A stretch of 64,000 nt of DNA from Patellifolia procumbens. Lineage: Eukaryota > Streptophyta > Magnoliopsida > Caryophyllales > Amaranthaceae. The notes beneath the pieces are model-generated. The model saw only the letters and a program-made list of their open reading frames with translations. It ran no database searches and was not told where the DNA came from. Location of the stretch: positions 806,001 to 870,000 of the forward strand of contig CANSGD010000066.1 of NCBI GenBank assembly GCA_947645195.1. Reading direction: 5' to 3'. Positions 13,647 to 26,200 of the stretch are shown here, piece by piece. The position numbers were made by a program, and so were the translations under genes. How positions within the stretch are numbered: the first letter of the stretch is position 1; each line of letters opens with the position of its first letter.

Positions 13647-13900
13647 CTCCATCCGTTTGTTTTTAATTGTTACACTTTCCTTTTTAGTACGTTTCTTTTT
13701 AATTGTTACACTTTCACTTTTACTATCTTTGGTAAGCTTTCACATCTTAATATTTCATCTTCCCACACTTTTGGGGCCCACTTGTCCTTTTTTATTTTCC
13801 TATTAAATACCCAACCACTTTATACTTTTTACTTTATAACATTCTCTCTCATACTTTATTTATTCCCCAAACAACTTTATCTATTCCCCAAATAATCATT
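13647..13900 (+). mobile_element. Stowaway-like fragment, one end only
   Basis: A TA at 13645-13646 precedes CTCCATCCGTTTGTTTTTAA, a typical Stowaway terminus, followed by internal ATTGTTACACTTTC repeated twice. The interior pyrimidine-rich part (CATTCTCTCTCATACTTT) recalls the family at 17760-17969. No matching right terminus is visible, so the copy is truncated or diverged. Confidence 0.4.
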
Positions 13901-13977
13901 GCATAGATTTCACCGATTTCCTTGGTTATTCCCCAAAATAAACTGTAACAATATATTATTTTGTTATTATATCTTTA

Positions 13978-15705
13978 CTCAATATCATTACTATTATTAT
14001 TATGGCTGAGCATGTTTTGGGTTGGTGCATAGTTTAACCGAATTTCATGTTAATACAAATATTCTGCATATTTCAATTGTTTTATTTTATCGGTTAGATA
14101 TTCAATATTATTTCATACAAATAAGTTAAAAAAAGCTAGAAAATATTATAAAATTACAAAGTTGCTAATAATATTGAAGTAGGGTACAACATCGTCGTTA
14201 CATTGAGTATTCAAGATACTTAATTTGGCGGTTTGTGATGGGATTAAACCAACCCACCACAAATCGTGGTTTGGTTAGAAGTACAAATCAACCAATGTTT
14301 TAAGTTAATTATTATTATAATTACTAATTATTATCATACTGGTAACATCAATTTACTTAATAGACATTATTAGTATTATACCATCATCATCAAGTATTAA
14401 TATATTAATACTAATAATAATAATTACTCATTATTAATTATTATTATCAGTAATTACTCATTAGTTACTATTATTTATTTATTTATAATCGTTTAATAAC
14501 ATCAAAAATAACATTATCATTATTCATTTATTATTATTTTAAAGTATTAATTATTAGAAAAATTGTCTAGAATAATGCAACGTTTTGGCCATTCGCAGAT
14601 AATAATGCAACCTAAAGATTATTCTAGAATAATGCAACCTTAATACCCTATTTTTTTTAACAGGACAAATGACCGGTGACCTGAACCATATGTAACTTTT
14701 ATTTAAAACTTTAAATTCTAAATAATAAAAATTTAAAGAAACTTTTTAAAAAAACTAAACTAAACTAAACCCAGCCCTCACCCCCACCCCCCACCCCCCA
14801 CCCCCCCCCCCCCCCTCGTCGGAAATCCAATCGCCCTCGTTGGTAACCACAAAGCCAACCACGTGCGGCCCAAAACCGCCTCCAACAACACACATCCCCT
14901 CAACCTGGCTGTATTTCGCAGCCAACAACCACAAAGCCACCACCTGCGACGGACCAAAACCGCCTCCAACGACATCATCAGACCACCGAAGACACTCGTG
15001 ACGCCAACCACGATCAGTGGTGCACTGGTGTTCATCGGGAAGGTAGGACGGTGGCGTGGTGGTTTGCGCGAACGGGGAGGTGGGAAATGGGGAATGTGTG
15101 GTGGTTTGCCGGACAGAGGGAGGTGCGTGCTTGGAGGGGTTGAGCTCGTCGGCGGTGTCTGGCTGTTTTGGCGGTGACGAAGGTGATGGCGGTGACAACG
15201 GTGGTGGTTTCGTGGCTGGGGGAAGGGTGGAGGGGGTGGGGTGTGCTGGTGGGTTCGTGGCTGTGGGGAACGGAGGGAGGGGGGTTTTGTTTTTTCTTTG
15301 TTTTTTTTAATCTTTTTGTTTATATATATTTTTTTAAAAAATATTTATGATAACCAATAACTAAACGCCACGTGTCTCAATTAACCTCTTCTTTAGGTTA
15401 AATCCGGTTTTACTCCATTTAAAATAAATGGGGTATAAAGATTACATTATTCCAGAATAATTTTTAGGTTGCATTATTCTAGGAAACTTTTCCTTAATTA
15501 TTAATTACTATTACTTAGAATTATTATTTCTCTTTATTTAATATTCATAATTATTATTATTTAACTATTATTTATATATTTATTATAATTTAATTCAGTT
15601 CAATTCAGCTCCAATAAGTTCAGTTCAGTTCAGCTCCAATAAGTTCATTTCAGTTCAGCTCCAATAAGTTCAGTTCAGCTAGAATTAGACGAAGAGAACA
15701 AGTTC
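13978..15705 (-). mobile_element. AT-rich non-autonomous element, related to 31956-32847, split by an inner insertion
   Basis: The right end has GAAGAGAACAAGTTC preceded by several copies of the minisatellite CAGTTCAGCTCCAATAAGTT. In reverse complement both match the left end of the element at 31956-32847. The stretch at 13978-14040 resembles the centre of that element in reverse complement, with an ATTATTACTATTAT tract followed by a GGTTTA/GCAT region. A left terminus is not visible. A MULE-like element (14556-15493) sits inside. Element class is unknown. Confidence 0.4.
14556..15493. mobile_element. MULE-like non-autonomous element with 9-bp target duplication and GC-rich core
   Basis: TTAATTATT occurs directly at both ends (14547-14555 and 15494-15502), a 9-bp duplication as expected for Mutator-like elements. 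The flanks are AT-rich, so this alone is not proof. The ends are inverted: AGAAAAATTGTCTAGAATAATGCAAC at the left and its imperfect inverse at the right, with an inner AATAATGCAACC motif repeated. The core (14770-15300) is strikingly GC-rich in an AT-rich setting and includes a C-run (14776-14815) and GGTGG-type repeats. The frames in the core are low-complexity and I do not call them genes. A captured host fragment is possible. Confidence 0.6.
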
Positions 15706-16505
15706 ATAATATATAAACATTGTCATGTGCATAAATATTAATTACTATCTTAATGACAAAAACCTATCTTTATATATAGAATCAATTCTTAATATTCTCA
15801 TATAGATAAAATATTCTCTATTAATAATCAAATAACTATAATAAGTATAAAAACAATTAATTTCAAAAATAAAATACTTTGATGTAATAAAGCAAGGAAA
15901 CAATTGATTTTGAAAATAAAATAAGTATACTTTGACGTAATAAAAATATGTTTATAAAAGAAAGAAAGTCAAAAGGGAGGACTAACCGACCTAACCGATA
16001 CCTTTAAAAGCCCCCCTTATTGGCTGCGTTGTTTGATATCTTCCTCCAAACCCCCTTTTCGCAACTCCACCGCCACCGCAGCCACCACCTCCGTTTAACC
16101 GGAATATTCCTCTTTTCTTTCTTCAGGTATTCATCCTTTGCTTTCTGCAATTTTATTTTATCTTATTTTTATGTTTGTTTATCAATTGTTTTCTTGATTT
16201 CCACGCATAATATATTTTGATCATCAAGAATTATATGAGTTATAGAATTCTTAATTAACAACTTATTCTATCTGGGCATCAATAATTTATTAATATTTTT
16301 ATGTGTAATGAATTATTTCATAATCTGGGTAATTGATGAATTCTATTGATTTTTTGGTTGTTATTTTATGTAATTATAATGTTAATTTAGGATACGGCTG
16401 AATTTGAAAATTTGAAATTTTGTTATATTATATAGTATTATATATGACATAAATGCATATTTCTTACTTTGCGCTCCATAATTCTTGCTAAAGTTGTTAT
16501 TTTGC

Positions 16506-16640
16506 CCATCATCTCGCGAGGATAGTGTCTTTTGGTGTCGAACAATGTTAGGGTCGTCATTGCCAACAGATGTCTCGCCTTATGTAGTGATGGGCTCTCT
16601 TTTGATTGAATAAAGCACTATCGGATTCCCCCTCAAAAAA
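16506..16640 (+). mobile_element. 5'-truncated L1-type LINE tail with 16-bp target duplication
   Basis: A perfect 16-bp direct repeat, AAAGTTGTTATTTTGC, flanks the insert (16490-16505 and 16641-16656). The insert ends in CCCCCTCAAAAAA, a poly(A)-like tail. Its first 100 bp read as a frame-shifted C-terminus (HHLARIVSF, then LPTDVSPYVVMGSLL) of the kind seen at the RNase H end of plant L1 ORF2. Duplication plus tail shows target-primed retroposition. It lies in the leader intron of the RING gene. Confidence 0.75.
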
Positions 16641-16767
16641 AAAGTTGTTATTTTGCGCGGTCTTCAATTCACTATTTGCTACTGAAGTTGTATAACAATG
16701 AGAATTCATGGTCTAAGTTATAATGTTTGACCTTAAAAGCGCAACTGTTGCAATAATTATGGAGCTA

Positions 16768-16856
16768 CTTCCTCCGTTTTCTTTTAGCTGCAACATTTGG
16801 GAATATTTGTGAGAGGTAAAATATTTAGTTGTTGCAACTAAAAAAAAAGGAGGAAG
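16768..16856. mobile_element. Short Stowaway-like MITE (89 bp)
   Basis: CTTCCTCCGTTTTCTTTTAG and its inverse close a near-perfect hairpin with TA on both sides (16766-16767 and 16857-16858). GCAACA and TGTTGC extend the stem. It lies in the leader intron of the RING gene. Confidence 0.75.
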
Positions 16857-17276
16857 TAGAAGAGTTGTTACTTTTAATTTTGATTTTCATATTAAGATAA
16901 TAATGGAAATATTTTTTTTACCAAAGAGATCACAGAAGTATAATATTCATGAATACATAGCTCATTGGCAAGGTGTTCTAGACTTCTAGTTGTAACTTAC
17001 AATTATTAGATTCACTCTGGAGTACGTAACATGATGCTCCACCCTTGCGTCGTGTAAAGTTTACCAGTTTGCACGGAACGAGGCTTCTGCATTGTGCATA
17101 ACTGCATATGATGTGCACAATATGCACACCCGTTCAGGCATGTGCATATTTATGCCGGCAGATAGTGTCCCTTGTGGACGATGTTGAGCTGTCTTATAGT
17201 ATATTTCTTATTGCTGCAGATCATCACAGCTGAAGAATGGGTAGATACTAAGGAAATTTGGCTCCAGTGATCTACC

Positions 17277-18036
17277 ATGTCCAACAAAAGAGAGAAAGAA
17301 GCTGGAAAAGAGAGACACTCTGGTGGTGGAGGCTTCGGATTGCCCTCTAATAGCGCAAGTGTTGGTAGACTTATACGCCCTGGAAGATTAAGTGAAACTA
17401 CAACAAGAAAAGGCTGTAATACCACTGCTCCTTGCAGTACAAATAAAAATAAGAACCAAGATAATATTTCAGATGCTGCAAAAAGAACTACTAAGGGTGG
17501 TGTATCTGTGAATGAACCCAGCAAATCTAAAGAAAATACTGTTTCAACTGGTGTCTGGAAAGCGAGAACAAGATCTCCTGTTCAAGTTTCGAAAGCAACT
17601 GCATCTGTTGCTACAAATGCGGCTCCACCAGCTAAGCATGCTGCTACCAAAGTGACACAGGATGAAGCAAGAGGTAGTAATTCAGCCTTTTGTGCTTGGT
17701 ATTGCTTCAAATTGGCATCTGGAGTGTTAAATTTACAGTATTTTGGAAAAAAGTTAGTACTTCCTCCGTTTTTTATTAGTTGTGACACTTTTAATTTCAC
17801 GGACTCCTAGACAATTTTTGGAGAGGAAAGAGATAGAGAGAAAGAAAGAATGGGACCCATGTGATAGGAGAGAGATAGAAAGAAAGATTTGCCCAATAAA
17901 GAAAGTGTAACAATTAATTCCAAACTTCCTTATATAGAAAGTGTCACATTTAATAAAAAACGGAGGAAGTATAAGATTTCAATTCAGCATCTGTATTCTT
18001 TAGTAGTCCATTTAGGTCAATTAGCAATGTCATTTT

Positions 18037-18089
<53 letters not shown>

Positions 18090-19339
18090 GATCTTATCAT
18101 ATGCCTTATACAGATATCTGCTTTACATTAGCAGGTGGAAAGGAAAGAGCCCAGGTGACTCGGAATCCTATAGTCGAAACACAGCCTGATCCACTTGCTA
18201 TTGATACAAAAGAGAATATTCCATCTCCTCAGCAGGTATGGAGAGAGATATCTAAACCCGAGTCCCTTAATAGAAAGGAGGCAAGAAAACAACAACTGCG
18301 ACTTCCCATTGACAACTCCGTACAGTCGACACAAATAACTAATTCTAGCAGTCACTCCAGCAAGTCAAAGAAATCTAAACAGGTTTCAAATAAGAAAGAA
18401 ACTCTACCTAAAGACCAATCTTCTAAAGGTAAACAGGCTCAGCGGAAGCACGCTGAACGTAAGGCTTCTACCAGCAGGTCATATTTGGAATCAGAATGTT
18501 ATCCTGAATATCATATAGAATGGAAAGGTATGTATCAGTTTCAAACCTTTGAACTATTTTCCCCTTCTTTCATTGGCAGATAAACAGTTCAGAAATGTTG
18601 AAACACTAGGGCCTGTTTGGTTTCATTGTCACTTTCCAGTTTTTGGCTCTCAGGTCTTAAAAGTAATATGATTCGGCAGTACAATGAAATTAGAATTAGT
18701 CCATACTAATTATCGACACTAATCATTTATGAAAGAAATCTGAAAGCTACTTTTCCTATCTCTTATATTTATGCTTTTAGTTTCTTAAAATTATTCGAAA
18801 TTTGAAATAAATGATATGAATAAGCCTTTTTAACTTTTTTTCTGCTCCAAAGAAATAATTTCATAGCATTCAAGATTAGTCTGCGCCTCCCAAATAATAA
18901 TTTGCTTGTGCCGCTATATTCAAATCTTCTATATCAAGATGAGTTGTAGGCCAGGCAAAATTTGTTACTTGAGATGGCTTTAGATTCTTAACTTGAATCT
19001 TAACCCATAACTTTTAGTTTATGATATGTAGTTCAGTTTCCAGCTCCATTGTATATGATGAAGAGCAGTTGTTGACAATGATTTAACACTATACATAAAC
19101 CTCTTGAGGTTACAGGTTTTGACGAATTTGACAGTCGAATAGGAGTATGTTGCTGTCTCTGCGAGGAGGATCTGGGTGTTGCACCGGTTGAGGATGAAGG
19201 CGAGGGTGAGTTCTCCACAATCCCAGTTGTAGCAATCCTGCCTTGTGGCCATACTTTCCATAATTACTGCCTATTGTTTGGTGGACTTGAAGAGGAAGGA
19301 GAGCCTCCTTGTGTTTTTTGTGAAAGTTTCACATCTTAG
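17277..19339 (+). CDS. Uncharacterised RING-H2 finger protein, three coding exons
   Basis: Coding exons 17277-17673, 18135-18527 and 19116-19339 join through GT-AG introns, both phase 1, into 337 residues. A non-coding first exon ending near 16126 (CTTCAG/GTATTC) and an acceptor at 17219 give a probable leader intron. Residues 1-260 are basic, Ser/Lys-rich and apparently disordered. The C-terminus holds C276-x2-C279, C307-x-H309-x2-H312-x2-C315 and C329-x2-C332, a complete RING-H2 zinc-binding set with the core CGHTFHNYC. This fits an E3 ubiquitin ligase, but no substrate or named family is recognised. The long basic tail could bind nucleic acid; that is inference. The protein ends seven residues or fewer after the last zinc ligand. 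No lesion is visible. Confidence 0.85.
17760..17969 (+). mobile_element. Stowaway-type MITE in RING-gene intron
   Basis: CTTCCTCCGTTTTTTATTAG and its inverse (ending AAAAAACGGAGGAAG) form the termini, with TA at 17758-17759 and 17970-17971. TGTGACA/TGTCACA extend the stem. The inner purine tract is shared with 4943-5137. The MITE begins 87 bp after the donor site of the second exon. Confidence 0.9.
18039..18085. repeat. (TA)n microsatellite
   Basis: About 23 uninterrupted TA units lie 50 bp before the acceptor of the middle coding exon of the RING gene. Its length is likely to vary between individuals; its closeness to the branch-point region is noted only. Confidence 0.95.
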
Positions 19340-20279
19340 AAGAGTTGTCCCATTATTGTGAATATCGGTACAGTTCGTTTATAGTCTTAGAAAGAGTTGA
19401 TGTAAGTGCATCAAACAAAGTTTTGCACGCATAGCATATTCCAAAACTTGTATTTATGATTTATTGCTCGAGTTTTGGACATTATGGCCTCTGATTATTC
19501 AAGCACAAATCTTGTTTTGAGAAAACTATCAATAAGATGCACTTTTTACCTAAATGGATCTCAGCCTAAAAGTTAAGGTTTGTATTTCATGGCCTTATGA
19601 TAATGAGATCAATTCAGCTAGGACAATTTTAGGCGTGGAAATCCCTTTCCCTACTTTTAAAGGAAAATTTCGTGTACAAATTGTTTTATGTATTTTAGCA
19701 AGCTTTTAAGTGTTATAATTATTTTTACACAACTGTTCGAGTTTTTTGTCCGATGTTTCATAAGCTATCTACTCGGTTTGACAATCTGAAACAAGAATTT
19801 GCAAGGAAGTAATACTCATTCACCTTCGAATGCATATTCATTTTTTTTTTTGTGATGATCTATGCTTCTACATTTGGCTTAAAAGAATGCCATAAAAAGG
19901 AATTCATTTGAAGGGACTTTTCAGATGATGAGAATATGTAAAATCTCATACTCCAATACTTCTAACGCTCTATTACACCAAGAATCACAACTGCGATTCT
20001 ATGAGCCAACAGTATAAAGAGAAAGCTACATTCACATTTGCAGGCAAGAATCTAAAGAAAGAAGCTACGATCTATCCCCCCGTGTGGTTACTCTTTATAC
20101 AGTTATTTACTAGGATTCATCATCAAACCAAATTTCTGAATCCCAATAATTTACAAAGTGCAATAAAACAATTTCCGTTTCCATATGAGATGACAAAGCA
20201 GCATTGTCAAATATCAAGCCAGAATCTGCGATACCATAGGCCATAAACAATCATAATATATAGTACACTTGACATCTGT
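19340..20279. other. Intergenic space between convergent genes
   Basis: This stretch separates the stop codons of the RING gene (+) and the ASG1-like gene (-). It must hold both 3' UTRs and polyadenylation signals, but no single site stands out. There is no gene or repeat I can support. Confidence 0.6.
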
Positions 20280-23200
20280 CTATCGCGCTTGATTATCCCC
20301 GTCTTCAGAAATGTCAAACAAGAATTTTGGTAGCGAAGCAATCCGAGGAAGATGGTGCAGCAAATCCCCAAAAGAATCGATTCTGGGCATGCTTGTTGGC
20401 TGTTTGCAGCCATCTCTAACAGAACCCTCAGGTGCAATTAGGTCATCTTTATTTGTATTCTGATTGATTAACTCAGGTTTATGGCTATTGGTTTTTATGT
20501 CATTTACTTCTTCAGTTACTTCAAAACTCTGAACAGGGGTGCCATCTTTCTGAAGAAGGGAGCACAAAGAGTTGACCCTTGACATGAGGGATTTCTCATC
20601 AGAACATGGTGTGAATTGGAAGTCACCGAGCAAGTGCTGGGCAATATCCTCAAGCATTTTACTATGGGATTCAGATCCTTCTTCTGTAAACTCAGGATTC
20701 TCAGAAATTTGTTCTGAAATGCAATTTCCTATGTGATGCACAAGGTCAGTCATTGACATAGATGGGCGAATTCCTTGCATGATTAGCTGCTCAACGCTTT
20801 TCGACGCCTTTAGTCTGCCTGGTTGGCTACTCGTACTAACTTCAATTACACGCATATCCATCACTGAAATGAAATACTTGACAATCAGAAGAAATGGAAT
20901 CATAGAGTAAAGTAAATGACAAATGTATGCAACATCTAAAAAAATCTCATACTATTTAAAAATAAACTCATTGATTCCTATGGGTAACAGTAAATCAAAG
21001 TTGAGACATAGAGATAGAGCTGATTGTCTACAGGTAAAAAATGACAATCCATTAGGCATGATGTAAGATTAAACAGGAAGCATGGCCGTAGCAATTTTAA
21101 ACACTAATGCTTTCTGCAGTTTCATGTAAGCAAACTTACATAAATTGATGTCCAACAACCTATGTTAAGTGCACAGGAGTTATAAATACAGCTCGTAAAA
21201 TTAACAGGTTTAAACAACTTCAAAACCTCTCCAGCACTAAAATGCCGAAAGAGCAATTTTGTAAAACTGCAGCAGAGAGTTTGTGAGGACAATTTAAATG
21301 GGCCAGAACATCCTCAGTAGTATTATGCCAAAAGAGCAATACCTACTTAGAGAAACCAGAATTATGAAAGAAAACGCGAGTACATGGGTAGGCCATAATC
21401 ATGCTGTTGCAGATGCATCCTATCAAGTTCAAATTTAAGTTGTTCACAAGTCACAACAGTAGCTCTATCTGCTGATTTTTCAGAAAAAGTGAAATATATT
21501 TATTCTTCTGCAAACCAGTGTAGTAATCTAATATAATTCCAAGAGCTTAAATCAAATTGGTAACGTGGTATAGTCGGTTCCACAAATTATCTAGAATCTC
21601 GAGTATTATAATATGGCTACCATAATCTTTCTTACCCTTACCTTATATCTATGAATTGTACATCAAACTGCTAAAAGACAGACATACACATAGAGGGAAC
21701 TAGCTCTAACTAGGCCATAGATCGGTACAGCCATACTAGTAGACGTAACATGTTGAATCCAGGACTTCCAACCAACAATTGTTCACATTGAACTAGAAAA
21801 AACATGATATAAGCAACAAATATACTCATCTATTAGAATACATTTGAAACTCAACGCCTAACGAACAGGAAGGTTAACAAGATTATTCACACTAACTTCC
21901 GGATAGCATTGTCCCCAAGATCATTAAAGGAAAATCACGTCACTGATAGTGCTATAAAGATCTAAACATGACGAGGAAAAAAAAAGAAAAAGAATATAGA
22001 AAGGATACCTGAGCTAGGGGAAGTAGCCTCACGAGACAGAATCTCAGATGCTCCATGAAGAGCATCCTCTTGTTTGACTGACATAGAGGATGACTGGGAT
22101 ACAGAAGGTGTTCCGACATCTTCAAAGATAGAGATGCTACGTCCTCTACTGGTTTCTCTTTGATCCAGGCTATGGCTTTTAGATTCATTTGAGTCATCAA
22201 AAACAGAAGGTTGAGATTCGAAATATGGAGAATCTAAACTTATTTCTGGCTGCCTGCTCAAGAAATTTAGACGCATATCACACTGAATTAATTTTTCGAA
22301 ATGCTTGTTTAATAGACCATAAGGCACCTGAAGGAAATGTTTCCTGCAACATAACAGTAGCAATATATTCTGTTAAGGAACTTCACTTGTTCAAAACCAT
22401 GTGTAGACTGTAACGGCTTGTTTGGATAGCCAAAATAGGAGGGAAGGGGAGGTGAGGGGAAGGAAAATGGAAAAAATCCCTTGTTTGGATACCAAGTAAG
22501 GGGGTGAGGGATTTGGAGGGGAGGGGAATGGAAGGATCAATTTGTAAGAAATTGCTCTCTCCAACAATTGAGAGATTTGGAAAGAAAACTCATTTTCCTT
22601 TCCTCCCCTCCCTTTCTCTTCCCCCCCCCTTCCCTTCCCTCCCCTCCCCTTCCCTTCCCTTCCCTCCCCTTCTTTTCCTTCCCCTTTTTTATCCAAACAA
22701 GCTGTAAAGGAATCATACAAAAATAAAAGACAGATAAAAGGACATGCAGATCACAATAAACTAGATAGTCTGTTCACAAGATTGTTACATTAAAACATAC
22801 AATCACACCAAGCAAGTAAGGACAAATACTATACACTGAGAATTTTGGACTTCGAATTGTTACCACTCATGATTAGTACCAACAGACTTATCTTACTGGT
22901 AGTTATTTTTCGCTCACAAGAATACATCAGGCGTTGACTATGATAGTTACCTAAGAGCAGCACAGGTCTATTGTGTTAGTTTAGTCTCGATAAAATAAAA
23001 TTGATTCTCCGTAAGTGTGCATCCACTTTACAATTAAAAGCAGCTCAATGCAGTCTCAAGGTTGAACCACATCTTACAGATAAACAGATTTAGTCCCTTT
23101 ACAAACTAAAGTCTCACTTAACACGTACCTATTCGTTAAGCTGTTGCTAAGATCCCAATTAACAATGATCAGTTCATTTGTTCATGTCATGACTTTGGAC

Positions 23201-26200
23201 GTCATACAACACTACAACAGTGAATCCAGAATCTCTTTGTACTTTAATAAGCCCCCTATTGTTGTTTTTGTTTGATCTATCTAAACTAAAGCAATATAAA
23301 AATCACAACAGGGTATCTGTTGCCAGTTCAACTTCCGAACATCTGATTATAATATCAACATGCATCAAGCACAAATTATTGTGTTTCCCCTTCTCCCATC
23401 CATTCTAATTATCCACTACTTTCATCTCTTCAAATTTAACAGGCTTATTGCCTTTTAATTCAAATTTCAGCATCAAAATTCAGCCACAAAGCAACAACTG
23501 TCCCATGAACTTTATTTATAAAGCAAGGAAAGGTAAAATTTAGCCAAACAAAAACATAACATTCTCTGTAGTAAGGATCTGTCAGGAAGATATGGATCAG
23601 CAAGATGTTAAAGCACTTCTAGTTCTAGATGACTAACCTATGTAAGCTAGCCTGTCCACCAGTAAAATCTGCAGTTGCCTGCCAGAGCGTGTGTTTTCTT
23701 GGCTGAGGATTTGTCTCCCTAAAGAAAAGAGGTTGGCGTGCCAGCTGTGCAAGAGCAGCAGACACCCTTTTCAGTATGACAAGCTAATCAATGCTATCTC
23801 AGATACTAGATTTCAGAAACAACATGGATACGGAAACTTTAAAATTGCATAAAAGTTGCAAGAAAATAACATACCACTACAACCAAGGTTGCAGGTGCTT
23901 CATCTGGAAGGTCTGCCTTCAATCCCATTATATCAGACCACTGGATTTCAATTTTGCTCTTAAGGCCTCCCTCGAGAATTTCCCAGACAAGCTTATGCTT
24001 AGCAAAGTAACATTTTGCAACTAAATCTCCTTCATATCGAGAAGTATACTGCCAGCAGATATAAGTATGAGCTAATTTAACTGTCCTTTCAGAAAATTTA
24101 CATATAGAAATCGATAAAGAATAGGCAAAATTCATTTACCTCCCAGCAACCTATCTTCAGTAGGGCAGCTGGAAAATTTGAAGCCTTGAGCTTGTCACTA
24201 GCCCCAAGGCCACTGCCTTTGTTGTTAACTTTCTCCTGAGATTTGGAATTATCATCCGACACAGAACCCAAAGTAGACGATTTGCCTTGAGAGAGCCTCA
24301 TTTGGATCAACTCAAGGAGTGACGGGCTTTTTCTCAGCCGCAAACCCAATGGACTAGGCTCCTCAAGTGGATTGTATTGTGAAGACGGGCACGGGGCTGG
24401 TAATGTATAGTTTCCAGAAGAGAACTGCATATGAATGATGAGCACAAAAATTAAACAGATCCCTCAAATACTCAAACAGCAGTACATTGCTAAAGCCACA
24501 CCGCACCTCTTGCTCAGTGGCGAAGAGTTGCAATTTTTTTAAATGTTCTACCATGACATGAGAGTATTCTCAGCCAAGGCCACAAAGAATCACAGAGGTC
24601 TATCTATCTTTAAAGATGAAAGCCACCTGAGACACCCCACCCACCAACATGTGAAAGATTTGTGCACACTTGCTATAATAAAAAGGAAAAAATTAAACGT
24701 AAAGGAAATGACCACCTAGCATTGCATTTAAAACCTTCTTTGTACTACGATGAAAAAGGCAGGACCCACCCAGAATTCCAAGTTGATGTGAATCAACATC
24801 TCTTTCTCAAAGCACAGTATAATATTACTAATCATTTAAATTTCGTTTCTTGGGATCCACACGGTTTTATGATCCACTCTGGTGTTAGGACTCAAGTTCT
24901 ACGATACTAGTTTCTTGTTTACTAGTACTATATATGACTTCGTGTTTCAAACAGTTTGTGAGTCGCTGTTGCTTGTGCGAGAAATGTTGCTTGTGTGAGA
25001 AACCTTGTTTGCATGCCTACACATTCGTTGTGTTGATTTCGTTATTCTTCCACGTACTAGGACGACAATCCTACGGGAATTACAAGCAGTTCTATTTCCT
25101 TATTCTAGTAGGGGGTAAGTTTAGAACATTAATTGACACAAGCAGTCAGTTTTTAATTTGTTTTTCACATCAGGATTTATTGCCTAAACAGCTTAAGATT
25201 AGTTTTACACGATTTCTAGCTTGTATTTAACCAAGAGGCAAGGGCAGCATGTCTATCATGGTGATGTGCTTCATGATTTTCGAAATTGAGCTTTTGCTAA
25301 TACTTCGATTTGCTTTACACACCAAACAATTATTGAGATTTCTATTTCATCTTGTTTATTGCATTCTACAAGAGACCCTCTTTTTTATGAGATGAGAACT
25401 GTCCTTCAAGCTTTAATTATAAACCATCTGAAACTGAATCAATACACTTTCATCCATGCACCTTAGTTTAAGTTCCTAATTTCAAGCCTTTAAACTCTCT
25501 TCTCACTTATAAAACGTTTAATTTGGTTCTTAAATCTGATTCAAAGTTTCTACCATACTCTCAATGGATTTGATCATTAAGAATATATCACAAATCCCCA
25601 CTTCCAACGCAATTTCGCTCTGTACACATCGATATGACCTTTAATTAGCTTCCCTCTCTTGTCTACAAGAACATCAAATCTCCCCCTCCCCATCTCCCTC
25701 TCCCCCTCCCTCCCTCTATCGAAATCGCCAAGTTGAGGCTATGTTACACCATAACTAAAATTGCTATCCTCCCAGAGCAATCTACAAGAATCTCCACTAC
25801 CCTACAACATAGAAGACAAAATCAATTGGCTACAAGATTTCTCACATTGGAATCGAACTCTTGAAAGCAACAATCAAATGGGTATTCTAGGGCTTCTTAA
25901 GATGCACTAAAAACCTCATTGATGTGCTACTCTCGTCCTTCTATATCAGTTCTCCAACATTACTTAGGGGGTGTTTATTTTGGGGTCTTTAAGGAAAAGG
26001 AAAGAGAAACAACTAAGCTAATTCCCTTAGATGTTGTTTATTAATTCCGTTCAATGATTCCCTTTATCCCTTCCTTTCCCCCAAAGTCCTACACTTTGAT
26101 TACCCACCCTACCCAAAGGTATCACTTACCCTTTCTCTCCTCTACTCTACATAGTTATCTTGACCCATCACTGACCACCATGGACACCACCACCTGAACC

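Noticed and set aside
14755..15310. Several overlapping frames on both strands in the GC-rich block, up to 147 residues
   Set aside because: Composition is low-complexity (Pro/Ser or Gly/Val runs caused by C- and G-rich repeats), all frames are open at once, and the block lies inside a transposable element.
22391..22720. 109-residue Gly/Lys/Glu-rich frame on the minus strand
   Set aside because: It coincides with the purine/pyrimidine tracts of the Tourist-like MITE.
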